A DNA stretch of 64,000 nucleotides from positions 1,116,001 through 1,180,000 of the forward strand of contig JADLZK010001932.1 in NCBI GenBank assembly GCA_015847255.1. The letters are read 5' to 3'. Positions 9,890 to 19,655 of the stretch are shown here, piece after piece (position 1 is the stretch's first letter; each line of letters begins with the position of its first letter). The translations under genes and the position numbers were made by a program. Origin of the DNA: Hyparrhenia diplandra. Taxonomy: Eukaryota; Streptophyta; Magnoliopsida; Poales; Poaceae. The notes under the pieces were generated by a model. The model made no database searches. It saw only the letters and a program-made list of their open reading frames with translations, and was not told the origin of the DNA.

Positions 9890-11440
9890 ACGGGGGTATT
9901 TGTGAAATATCTGTACCATCACATTATTGTGCACGGCTGCTGAGACTGCTGAATGACATAATGGGCCGGCAACAGTGGATCACATAGAGTTACACCATGT
10001 TACAACTTACTAAAAGAAAGCTAAACAAAGTCTACTTCCAAAAGTTTGGAGGAATCTGAAATGAAATAGCGGGTAGTAGGCATTGAAGGGGCTCACGCCG
10101 CAACGGTAGTGAAAGGGGAGGGAACGCCTTGCCTAGCCACGCAGATCATTTGTTTTGGCTCGATTCGTGAAAGAACTTTCGAGAGAAGAGTTTGCTCTCA
10201 ATGATCAGAATGATAAATGGTTTTCAATCTTGGGAGCATTCTCATCTTCAAAAGCTTATAAATTCATCATGGGACACAGGCACAAAGTCTTCTTTTGGCT
10301 TCTATTGAAGGACAGATTGAGCACTAAAAAATATTTTTAAGAGATAAAGAATGCAACTTGAAACCTATGATTGTATTCTTTGCCTAAATGCAATCGAGGA
10401 AACAATGGAGCAACGTTTTCTAGGCTATCATTTTGCCTTGCAGTTTCTTTTTTTTTTTTTTTTTTTTTTGAGGAAGGGGTCGGATTTTATTAAGATATAA
10501 CCCCTTTTACAATCAAGACCTCAACATAAAGTAAGATTACATTGAAGTACGCCACTTCCTTTTCAACCGGCGCCGCCCACCGCTTCAGAAACTCCATCGC
10601 CATGTAACAAAGACTAGATCCTAACTCGGTTCTCACCAACAGGAGACTCCACAGATGTGGAGGCCGCAAAGGTGTATGCTCGAGCATTGAAGGGAGTAAA
10701 AGGCGCCGAAAGCACATCGACCATATCTTCAGATGACTGAACCACACGTACCATTTGCCGCCGCCATTAGCCATCACCAACGGCGACCGGAAAAAGAAAT
10801 CCACCGCCGCTAGTGATAGCACCAACGACCGGAAAGACGATCTCACCAGAGGAGAAAAAAAATTCAATCTCTCCTCAAATAGATGAGAAGGGAACCTAAA
10901 ATTACCTTATTTAGGCGGCACTCCGGACGAACATCGACACAACGACGGACAGAGTCGCCTCGCAATGACCACCGAGAGGAGCACCGCGAGGACACCGAAA
11001 CGAAAGCTGGCCATGTCCTAGACGGGGCAGGCCCCCTCCCTCTCGTCACCGGCGAGATCGCCGGAGGGAGGAAGGGAGAGGGGCCGAGGGGGCTGGCGGC
11101 TTGAGTGCTCTAGCGTTTGGCCCTAGCGGCTAGAGGCTGCTAGCCTGATTTTTTGTTTAAGCAGTTCTTCTGTTGGAGTTCTATTGGGATTATTGTTCCG
11201 AACCAAAATGATACTATCTTTGCTGCAATTGACCCGATCAAAAGACAGACCACCCCTACTTTCTTCATGATAATAATTATTCTGATGTGTTGGTCCATCT
11301 GAACAGTAAGAAATGACTTCATCTTCAAAGGTTTACCATGTGGTCCTGCACTGGCCAAAGCAACTTTTTCAAGGGAGCAGAAAATCCTTGCCGTGAGGGC
11401 AAAGGCCTGCAACCTTTTTGGATAAAGTGTACCTATATAT
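9890..11440 (+). mobile_element. LINE remnant L2, interrupted by a retroposon
   Basis: This copy of the zf-RVT LINE remnant matches remnant L1 and the unit at 42990-45640. The coding trace is REEFALNDQNDKWFSILGAF, SKAYKFIMGHRHK and FFWLLLKDRLST (10155-10340), then a stop and further shifted frames. After the 0.7-kb insertion at 10450-11160 it resumes with the WSSIGIIVPNQN-type tail and runs to about 11440. It is non-functional and 5'-truncated. Its role here is as a marker of the segmental duplication, because the same remnant lies at the same distance and orientation upstream of copies B and C. Confidence 0.78.
10450..11160 (-). mobile_element. Short GC-rich retroposon with poly(A) on the minus strand
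   Basis: A poly-T run at 10448-10469 followed by GAGGAAGGGGTCGG is the complement of an AATAAA-rich 3' end plus poly(A) tail. The insertion is flanked by GCAGTTTCTT (10440-10449) and GCAGTTCTT (11161-11169), an imperfect target-site duplication. Homologous LINE remnants L1 and L3 lack it, which confirms the boundaries. The 5' part is GC-rich and looks like a LINE 5' UTR (AGCCGCTAGGGCCAAACGC on the minus strand). No reverse transcriptase is encoded, so it is probably a non-autonomous LINE derivative or a retroposed transcript. Confidence 0.7.
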
Positions 11441-11570
11441 TAATTACGAAAGATAGAAAAGTATAAGTACAGGACACTGTAAAAGATACAAACCTTTGAG
11501 TTATGGAGCCAACAATTGTTGTGATTTGTCTTTCTTTATTTCTTCAAGTTTTTCTTTATTTCCTGAACTC

Positions 11571-11601
<31 letters not shown>

Positions 11602-11831
11602 GCCCCTTTTTTCTCCAGTTTGGAGGGCTGGGCTTCTCAACCCCTCCAGTTTCCTCCCAAAAGAAAACTGATTTCCCCTTGTTAAAGATTGTGATTATAT
11701 ACTTTAGTTGAACTCAGCGTGATTCTCGATAGTTGAAATCACCGATTGCGATACTCAAGTGAGGAGTTGAGAAATCAAAATATATGTTGGTGCCAACAAT
11801 GCGCAAGGTCCCCCAAAAAAAAAAAAGGAAA
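11441..11831. other. Duplicated spacer upstream of copy B, with CT microsatellite
   Basis: This non-coding block matches 45640-45703 plus 46777-47030 upstream of copy C (landmarks GGGGCTTCTCAGCCCCTCCAG in C, and GAACTCAGCGTGATTCTCG in both). It holds a CT-rich microsatellite at about 11568-11601. In copy C the equivalent microsatellite is where the small CACTA element inserted. No gene is seen. Confidence 0.7.
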
Positions 11832-12729
11832 GAGTAAAGTGCATGGTCAGTCCTTAAACTTGTATGCGTGTGTCAACCCGGTCCCTAAACTTAGAAAGTG
11901 TGTCGTTCAGGTCCTTAAACTTTGTTTGGGACAAATATATAAAATCTCCTAGACACAAAAAATATCACTAATATTTATAAACTTCGTAAGGGGTTGTATT
12001 GAAAAAGAAACATTTTCTTCGTCTCGTAGTCGCACACGCCGGTGCCGCCGCGTCAGGCGTGGTGCGCGTCGCCCCAGCTAGCGCGCGGCGTGCATCTCCG
12101 CCGCGACCGTTGCTCTCGCTGATCAGCGCCCGCGGCTTCGCGGGAAGACGCTCTCTGTCGACAAGCGGAGCTGGCAGTGGTGGGTGGCAGCCATGGACGC
12201 CGTCGCCTCGCCGGCTCCAAGGCGCTCAGCGGGCTGCGGTCCAGCGGCCGCAGGGAATCAATGGACTGCGGTGGCGCGGCCCGGCATGACGAGGAGGAGG
12301 GCGAGATCCGGCGCGCACGCCGCCTGCCCCGGGCGCGTGGCAGCGATCGGCGACCGGTTTTGGCTTGCCCCGATGAGATGGCGCGGCCCACGCCGCTCAC
12401 CTGCTTGGTGTGGCAGCGACGGGCGGTGGTTCGGGCGGCCTGCACGCTAGCTAGGCACTAGTAGTTGCGCCCGGCACAGGAGCAGCTCGCCTTTGGGATC
12501 TCGCGAGGGCCAAGCTTGGTGCTGCAGCTGACTATGGCTGTCAGATAGTTGCGCCCACGAGCTGACCATGCTAGAGAGGTGAGAGATAGAGCTGACACAT
12601 GGGGTCATAACCGTTTGGATGAATATGAGACCCAAACAAAGTTTGAGGACCAGCACGACACACTTTGTAAGTTTATGGACCGGGATGACACACGCTAACA
12701 AGTTTAAGGACCGGTCATGCACTTTACTC
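11832..12729. mobile_element. Mutator-like element (candidate Pack-MULE) upstream of copy B
   Basis: Terminal inverted repeats of about 100 bases run inward from GAGTAAAGTGCATGG at both ends. The inner parts both read TCCTTAAACTTG, then GTGTGTC, then AAACTTTGTTTGGG. Flanking 9-bp direct repeats are AAAAGGAAA (11823-11831) and GAAAGGAAA (12730-12738), the target size of Mutator-like elements. Copy C lacks the insertion at the homologous site. The centre (about 12012-12480) is strikingly GC-rich, carries short ORFs on both strands, and has no transposase. A captured host gene fragment is likely, but I cannot name the source. Confidence 0.82.
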
Positions 12730-13413
12730 GAAAGGAAACTTAAGGTGTTAGTTTTGTCTTGAGTCAATTTTCCCAACTTTAACCAAATTTATAAAGAAAA
12801 CTGTCAATATTATGGATGGCCAATTGGTATAAATATACTACGAAATATGTTCCATGCCTAATATAATATTCATTTGACAAAATATAAAAATGTTACTATA
12901 GTATCCTTTTGTATACACTTAGTCAAACCATCTAAGATTAACTTGGAACAAAATTAAAACATCAAGTGTCCGCGAAAACCATGCGCATGCAAGTTCGATC
13001 TAACACAGATGACACAAGCTCAGGAACCTGACGTATGTAGTTTCCAGCATAACGTGGAAAATTTTATTTTAACCCAAAACGCGAATGGATCCATGCGCAC
13101 AAGTTCTACCACAGATGACACAAGCTCAGGAACCTGACGTACGTATATGTGGTTTTGAGCAGAACGTGGAAAATTTTAACCCAAAAAGCGAATGATCCAA
13201 GCAAGTGTCCACGAACTCACCGTCAGACACAGACAAGACCCCAAACATTTGTGCGGTCGAAGCGAGGCAACTACGTGAATACGCAGCTCACGATCATCCT
13301 GTATTTATATATTTTGGACACGCACGGCACGACCGGTTCTACGTACGTATTGGTTCCCCATATAAAAAAGCCACCCTAGCTACTTCCAAAGCTTGGAACT
13401 AAGCACGCACACG
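12730..13413 (+). promoter_or_regulatory. Promoter region of subtilase copy B with tandem duplication
   Basis: Homologous to 47080-47694 upstream of copy C. It contains a private tandem duplication: about 110 bases from CCATGCGCATGCAAG (12979-13090) are repeated at 13091-13198, including the AACCTGACGTA, AACGTGGAAAATTTTA and ACCCAAAA motifs; copy C has a single copy. A TATA box, TATAAAAAAG, lies at 13361-13370, 53 bases before the ATG. Conserved TACGTACGTATTGGTTCCCC lies just upstream of it. Confidence 0.72.
13361..13368 (+). promoter_or_regulatory. TATA box of subtilase copy B
   Basis: TATAAAAA lies 53 bases upstream of the ATG in a block conserved with copy C. Copy C has CATAGAAAAGG at the same place and so lacks a good TATA box. 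Confidence 0.6.
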
Positions 13414-13832
13414 ATGGGCAGCTGCACCGTGCTCAAGGCGCTTGCCGTCGTCTGCGTCTTCTTCCTCGGAAGCAGCTTCAGCTTGCATGCTTCAGCTTCA
13501 GAGGTGAGCGGCGATAATGGCGATGAACGGTCGCAGCAGGTCAGTCCCTGAGAGACCTTTGGCATGCATCGAGGCCTGATCCATGGAGCAAGAACTCAAT
13601 TAGTATAATGTGTATGTCATTCAGCAGGTGTACATCGTGTACATGGGTCATCAACAGCATGAACCGTCGACGTCAGAGTTTGCTGCTGATGGTGGTTTCT
13701 CTGCAGCAAAAGCTGCTCATCATCACGGGCTGCTCAACCAGGTCCTCGACGATGGCAGGTCAGGCGATTCATTTGCAGTGTTTTTTGACTGTAGTTTTGA
13801 GTGAAGTGGAATGTGGACACACATGTATTTAA

Positions 13833-14043
13833 GGGGTGTTTGGGGACTGCTCCATAAACTCTGCTCCGTAAACTCCACCGTGGAGCAGCTCTATAAAAAC
13901 CTGAAGTTTGTGGAGCACCTCTTTTGGTGCTTCATAACTCCATACTTTTTTCTCGAACTGTGTGCGTGGAGCTAAAACCGTTTGGCAAAAAAAACATGGA
14001 GCAAAGCTGAAAAACGTGGAGCGGAGCAGTCCTAAACACCCCC
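13833..14043. mobile_element. Tourist/Harbinger-like MITE in intron 2 of copy B
   Basis: A 211-bp insertion bounded by TAA (13830-13832 and 14044-14046). Terminal inverted repeats read inward GGGGTGTTTGGGGACTGCTC and GGGGGTGTTTAGGACTGCTC. The interior is rich in TGGAGC/GCTCCA motifs in both orientations and can fold on itself. Copies A and C are empty at this site (their sequence reads TATTTAACT through it). Confidence 0.85.
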
Positions 14044-14048
14044 TAACT

Positions 14049-15391
14049 TTTTTTAGATAAAGGAAAATATATTCCGGCTTCAGTCATCCGAGAATGCATT
14101 AGGCCAACAAAATTACAACTGAAAAACAGTGTTACAGGTAAGACCAAAGTCACCGGAAAACACTGGTGCACTTTTAAAACAATAAAAAAACTAAAATTCA
14201 ACCACCATTGGAGACTCCAGATCCTCGTAACCCGGCAACAGCATAAAGCCCCATAGGCGTGTGCGATGAGTCGCCACCTTGATGCCGGCGCCAGCCGACA
14301 TCCAAGGGATCTTCCCGGCGGCGTCTCCAACGAGAAGATGCCATCCAAAGACGCCATCGCCGCCCACCCAACTGGTGTAGGTTTTCACCGTAGAGATCGA
14401 TCCACTTGAAAAAAGACGGCGCCTCCAGCGAGGAAAGTGGGCCCCCGGGCGCCACCGCCGTCAGTAGTGAGCGGCCAATGCCATGTCCCCAGGGCCACGC
14501 CGTTACGCCAACGGCCGGCGATGTGCACAGATCTTGAAAATGCCGGCGCCCACGCCATCCTCTCCGTCCCTTTCCACGACACCTCCACCTTGACGAACTG
14601 TGGAAGCCACCATGGCTGGCCATCGGGTTTATCCCCGATACGGCCAACCTAATTGCTTCACCATCCCCGCCATCCGAGAACACCGCCACCATGGTCGACA
14701 TACTGCGACGCCCATCGTCCCGAGTCGCCGAATCAGCCCAAGACCGGGTTCTCCGGCTCGGATATATGGCCGATCGACCGTGCCACCATGGGGTAGGATT
14801 CACCTCCCGCCCAAATCCCTTCGCTCCCATCGCCACGCCGTGTCGTCCGCATCGCCTCCAAATCCCGGCCCGGTAGACACCGGATCCGGCCTCTAGGGTT
14901 GAGGATCCGATGTCCCACACCGCCGCCATGACCACAGCTGCGCAGACACCAAGTCTGGGCGGCGGATCGGCTGCGCGCCAGGTCCCGCCACCCGCAGACA
15001 CGAAGAACGCCGCTGCGCCACGCCGAGGAAGAAGGGGAAGACGGGGAGACGCGCCACCGCCTCCACCTTGCGCCCGGCGAGCTCCGCCGGTCTTTGCTAC
15101 GGCAGAGGCGCAGCACGCCTGCCGAGCACCACCGCGCTCGCCGCGAGACGCGACCGCCCGGCGCCGCCGCCGCCAAACACCACCGCACGCCGCCAAACGG
15201 GAGGAGCCCCCCGCCGCCATCCCCGCGGCTGTGCGGCCTTGCCGACGGCCCTCAGCGGCGCGGCGCGGCTGAGGAGTGGAGGAAGGGGATGGCGGTGGCT
15301 AGGGTTTGGCCGCCGCCCGAAGTCGCCCGCGTGGGGAGCGCTCGGGGGCCGCTCGTCTGTCTAGCCCTTCGCAATAGCTGAACCCGACGTG
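14049..15391 (-). mobile_element. GC-rich retroposon in intron 2 of copy B
   Basis: A 1.34-kb insertion, flanked by TAACT (14044-14048 and 15392-15396), begins with poly-T on the plus strand, so its 3' end points left. Its 5' two thirds are very GC-rich. The long minus-strand open frame over 14198-15220 is low-complexity Arg/Ala/Gly sequence without a known domain. It is absent from copies A and C. The structure (poly(A), short duplication, GC-rich head, no reverse transcriptase) fits a LINE-derived non-autonomous element or a retroposed mRNA. It inserted directly next to the MITE, sharing its TAA. Confidence 0.72.
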
Positions 15392-15553
15392 TAACTAGCT
15401 ACCTGAATATTTAGGGTCTTCAATGGTCTCAAATGAAAGTTAAAATCAAGTTTAGTATAGAGCATGTTTCCATCAGAGAGAGAGAGAAGCAAGACAAATG
15501 AAAAACAAATATAACATCAAAGCCTGAGAACACAAGCTATAAAAGGGTGACTA

Positions 15554-15878
15554 AGAGCACCCCGCAGTGTGCGCGGGTCGAGGCTGGTGCGATGCAATTA
15601 ATGCATCTAAGGTACCCGGTGCTATACATTGTGGCGTCGGTTCGATATCGTCCCTGGTCCCTTGTATCAGACTCGGTTTGATGGAAAAAACAAAGGGAAG
15701 AAATCATGCTCTCTCTCTCTCCTACAGTTGGCATCGGTTGGTTCTTTTTATGGTCGTGGGGCCCAATATCGACCCTCTCACCGCTCCTATACATTGTTGG
15801 CGTCGCAACAGGTGCTGTCTAATCACGTGTGGGACCCGATAAAGACCCAAGGTCGATCCTATACACTGCTGATGCTCT
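15554..15878. mobile_element. MITE-like insertion in intron 2 of copy B
   Basis: Ends read inward AGAGCACCCCGCAGTGT and AGAGCATCAGCAGTGT, imperfect inverted repeats of about 16 bases, with CTA on both sides (15551-15553 and 15879-15881). The 325-bp body contains two further copies of a CTATACATTGT..GGCGTCG motif. Copies A and C lack it; they join the AAGCTAT side to the GACTAGCTC side with other or no sequence. The superfamily is uncertain. Confidence 0.62.
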
Positions 15879-17449
15879 CTAATAGGTCTTGTGTGAGACT
15901 AGCTCTTAATTTTTATCTCGCTAGTTTTTTTTCTCTCTCCTTTATGTCATCACAAAGCAAGCTCGATCTAAGCTATCTTGTTGGGAATGTACGTCCTTAT
16001 AGCTTGCTTTTCAGCTCGCTCCCCTACAACAGCACAAAAGTACCTCTCCCATATGGTGAACAGCAGGATAAAAATATATTCCAACACAATAATATTAGCT
16101 TAATTGATTTTTTTCACTAAATTATGATTGTGAGAATGGGGTTTCAATTCCAATGTTGCTTTGTATAAAAGCGGGTTTTCCCCATTAAAAAACAATTCCA
16201 AAACATCCAAAAGGCTTACTGTATTCTGAAATAAATTTCTTTATGTATATAATTTTCTGAAATGAATTATGCACACAAAAAAACTGACTGCTTCTACGTG
16301 CCATGCTGCAGCGATGCTATGGACAGGATCATCTACAGCTACACGAGGAGCATCAATGGATTCGCGGCAAGGCTAACCGAGGAGGAGAAACATAAGCTGT
16401 CAAGCAAGGAAGGTGTCGTGTCCGTCTTCCCAAGCCGGACGTACCAGCTCCAGACCACGAGATCATGGGACTTCCTCGGGTTCCCCGAGACGGTGCGCCG
16501 AAGCCTGCCAACGGAGGCGGAGGTCATAGTCGGCATGATCGACACCGGCGTGTGGCCGGACTCCCCGTCCTTCTCCGACGAGGGCTTCGGCCCGCCGCCG
16601 AGCCGGTGGAAGGGCGCCTGCCAAAACTTCACCTGCAACAAGTACGTTCCCGTTCTATGTCCACCGCGAGTCGTTGTTCTCTTTGTGCCACTATACTCGA
16701 GCTAGGGCGTTCTATGTTGACGCGCGCGTGCGTGCACGAACGCAGCAAGATCATCGGCGCTCGCGCGTACAGGCAAGGCAACACGGGCCTGTCGCCGGTG
16801 GACACGGACGGCCACGGCACCCACACGGCGTCGACGGTGGCCGGGCGGGTGGTGGAGAACGTCAGCCTCGCCGGTTTGGCCGCCGGCTCGGCGCGCGGTG
16901 CGGTGCCGGGCGCCAGGCTCGCCGTCTACAAGGTGTGCTGGGAGGACACCTCGTGCAGCAGCGAGGACATCCTGGCCGCGTTCGACGACGCTGTCGCCGA
17001 TGGCGTCGACCTCATCTCCTACTCCCTCGGGGCCAAGCTCCCGGCGCCCTACTTCGAGGACGCGGCGTCCATCGGTGCGTTCCACGCCATGAGGCGCGGG
17101 GTGCTCACCTCCGCGTCTGCCGGAAACTTCGCGCTGGATGGCGGCCGCGTCAACAATGTCCCGCCGTGGATCCTGACCGTCGCCGCCAGCAGCACCGATC
17201 GCCGGCTCGTGGGCAAACTAGTCCTTGGAAACGGCGCGACCTTTGTGGTGAGAGCCATGCACTGATCTGGTCCTTTGGAAATCGTTGCGTAACATGAAAT
17301 TCTTTTTTTTAAATTTCCTATATTTCAGGTGCCTGAAATTTAAGAAGATTTCAGGCAATACTTTTTTTTTTCATAAGAACACATTAAATTTTTTCCTTGT
17401 CTAACTATAGAAAATAATTGTTAACTTTTAAATTGTTCTTGTGCCAACA

Positions 17450-18030
17450 TGCGAACACATGGTTTATTTAGGTCGCATGTGTTTAGTTTTGTGATGTAGT
17501 GATTGTCAACAGTCAACATTCTCCTTCTATTTTCTTTTATCTTTTATGCTTCGACTATGTTTCACCGGCACACGTGGAGTGTGTCGAAGACGTATCTCTT
17601 GGTTCGTGTTGTGCAGGTGTTGAGCTCTCGAGATGGTAGCCGACGGCGAGGTGAAGGGGCCAAGGAGGACGTGCCGGGCCGACGGACCGCGGAGGTGAAG
17701 GACGGACGTGAGGCTTGGACCGAGGGACCGGATCGCCGGGTGGCTAGCCATGGTGGCTGACATCGGGACATCGACGGATGCGAGAGGGCGTGGCGGGACC
17801 GTGTCGATCGAGTCAAGACGGGCGTCGAGGCAGAGCGGGAGCTCGGATGACTTGGCGACTCGGGCGGTCAAGACGGCGATGACACGCGTGTCGAGGAGGT
17901 TTGGTGGTTTGCCCTCAAAACCATCGGGCGCGGGTTTGGTGGTTTGGGCCTCAAAAACCAAAGCGCTGGTTTCGCGGGTTTGGGCCTCAAAACCCGAAGT
18001 GTTCCGGGCGGACGGAAGGACGCGCCCGAC
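17450..18030 (+). repeat. Truncated 5' LTR of the intron 4 Copia element
   Basis: Matches 23861-24440 of the 3' LTR closely, then stops abruptly where the RNase H coding sequence starts. Inside, a motif of the type GGTTTGGTGGTTTG..CCTCAAAACC is repeated three times (about 17898-17996). Confidence 0.85.
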
Positions 18031-18643
18031 ATTCGGTTTGCGGTGTGCCTTTGCGCACGCTTTCGGTCTTCGCCGCGCACCTCTCACTTTCTCAGGCGTG
18101 AAGAGGATCTTCGGGTATTTGCAGTTTACCCCCGATCGTGGCCTATGGTACTCGGCCTCTTCCACCCTCTCCCTGGTTGGTTATTCAGACTCTGATTATG
18201 CTAGTGATCGTATGCATAGGAAGTCTACCCGGTACTTGTCGGTTTCTCGGTACTTCTCTAGTATCTTGGTCGCCTCGTAAAGCAGTGATGGGTGTCGCTC
18301 GGTCGACGGTTGAGGCAGTAGTATGTAGCTGCTGCCGCTTGTTGTTCCCAATTTGTTGTGGATGGTTGCCACTTTGAGAGATTTTGGCTTGAGTTTTTCT
18401 CGTGTACCTTTGTTGTGTGATAGCATGGGAGCTGTGAGCGTTGCCAAAAACCCAGTCCTGCACTCCCAGACCAAACACATAGAGGTGAGGTACCACTTCC
18501 TGAGAGATCACCAGGAGAAAGGGGACATAGATGTACAGCATGTGTACACGGAGCAATAGATTGCGGACATTTTCACAAAACCACTAGACCAAGTCCGCTT
18601 TGCCCAGCTTCGTGGAGAGTTGGGCGTGTGCTATCCTTTTTGA
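18031..18643 (+). pseudogene. Copia reverse transcriptase end and RNase H, degenerate
   Basis: Pieces in shifted frames read PDIRFAVCLCARF, YLQFTPDRGLWYSAS, LSLVGYSDSDYASDR, then LLCDSMGAVSVAKNPVLHSQ, KHIEVRYHFLRDH, IADIFTKPLDQVRFAQ and ending LRGELGVCYPF with a TGA at 18641. This is the C-terminal part of Ty1/copia pol. Frameshifts lie near 18110, 18275 and 18350, and a stop (EQ*IADIF) at 18557. Everything upstream (gag, protease, integrase, most of RT) is deleted. Confidence 0.88.
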
Positions 18644-19655
18644 GGGGTAGCTTTGTAGTTGATCTACAGATTTAGTTTTAGGTTTGTTTTTGCTTTTTAT
18701 ATCATACTTGCATATCATGAGCTTCACTTTTATATTGATTTGAATGAGGTTGTGCTCTTAGTAGTATGAGTATGATAGTGTTTCTAGCTTGAGCTCTTTT
18801 TAATCATGTGATGTATGCTATGAGCTGAGCACCTTTTTCAAATGTGAACTTGATTAATGAATGATGGAATTAAATCTTGGTTCACCTTTGAGCTAGCTTC
18901 TATCATGAGTAGGATGTTGAGATCCTTTGAGCTTTTATGTGTATGCTTGGTAGCTATGTCTCATGTTTTGATTCATTCACTTGCTTAGATTTTCATGATA
19001 ATACCATGCTAAAACATGAAGTCTAAAGTGAAGTGATGAAAAGATCGAGTGGGTCCATTTTGCCACACTTTGAAGTTCGAGACTGCTTTCACTTGCACTC
19101 TTGAATGAACTTGGACTTCATTGTGTTTGACCCGGACCATTGTCTTAACCTAATCATTGCTCACGCATAGACTTGACATGGTTGATTAGTAAGGCAAGGC
19201 AAATGTGGATAACCACTCGCATGCTCTTTTGTATCTTGTGAACATTTGCAACTCGAACTAAAATGAACACAAGTTTGTGCAACAATGTCTAGCATGATGT
19301 CCGAACGCCGCTTGGGGTAGTTCACCCGGTTTACATGTTTGAGCACTTAGTTGATCTCCTATCTACTTGTGCTAGGTGCTATGTTTGATGGTGAACCTCC
19401 TTTTTGCAAGATATTAAAATTTGCTCAAAATGCTTTGTGCCATATTTTATATCATCTGTTTAACTTGAGCTCTGGCTAGCACTTGTAGTTTGTTGTTTTT
19501 ATACCACTTTGAGCACTCTCTCATTCGGTTGAATATAATCTTGAAGCTTTGCATTGTGACATATTGCATTTCATAGCTTGATTAGTGCATGTGCCAACAA
19601 GGGGGAGAAAGGTACAAAGACGGTGTTTGCATTTGTCCAAGGGGAGTAGCACTTT
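18644..19655 (+). other. Non-coding 3' region of the intron 4 Copia element
   Basis: One kilobase between the pol stop and the nested solo LTR, with no open frame of note. It is T-rich and repetitive (TTGAGC, CTTGAGCTC, ATGATG motifs). It resumes at 23563-23860 and ends at the purine tract before the 3' LTR. Long untranslated 3' regions are typical of Sirevirus-type Copia elements. Confidence 0.6.

Noticed and set aside
13149..13402. Short open frames upstream of copy B
   Set aside because: They lie in the promoter block conserved with copy C, where the frames are not preserved.
14198..15220. 340-codon minus-strand open frame
   Set aside because: Low-complexity Arg/Gly/Ala sequence inside a GC-rich retroposon, with equally long frames on the other strand and no domain.
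18138..18559. Possible host gene with an RNase H domain
   Set aside because: It is the pol remnant of the Copia element that surrounds it, with LTRs and target duplication.
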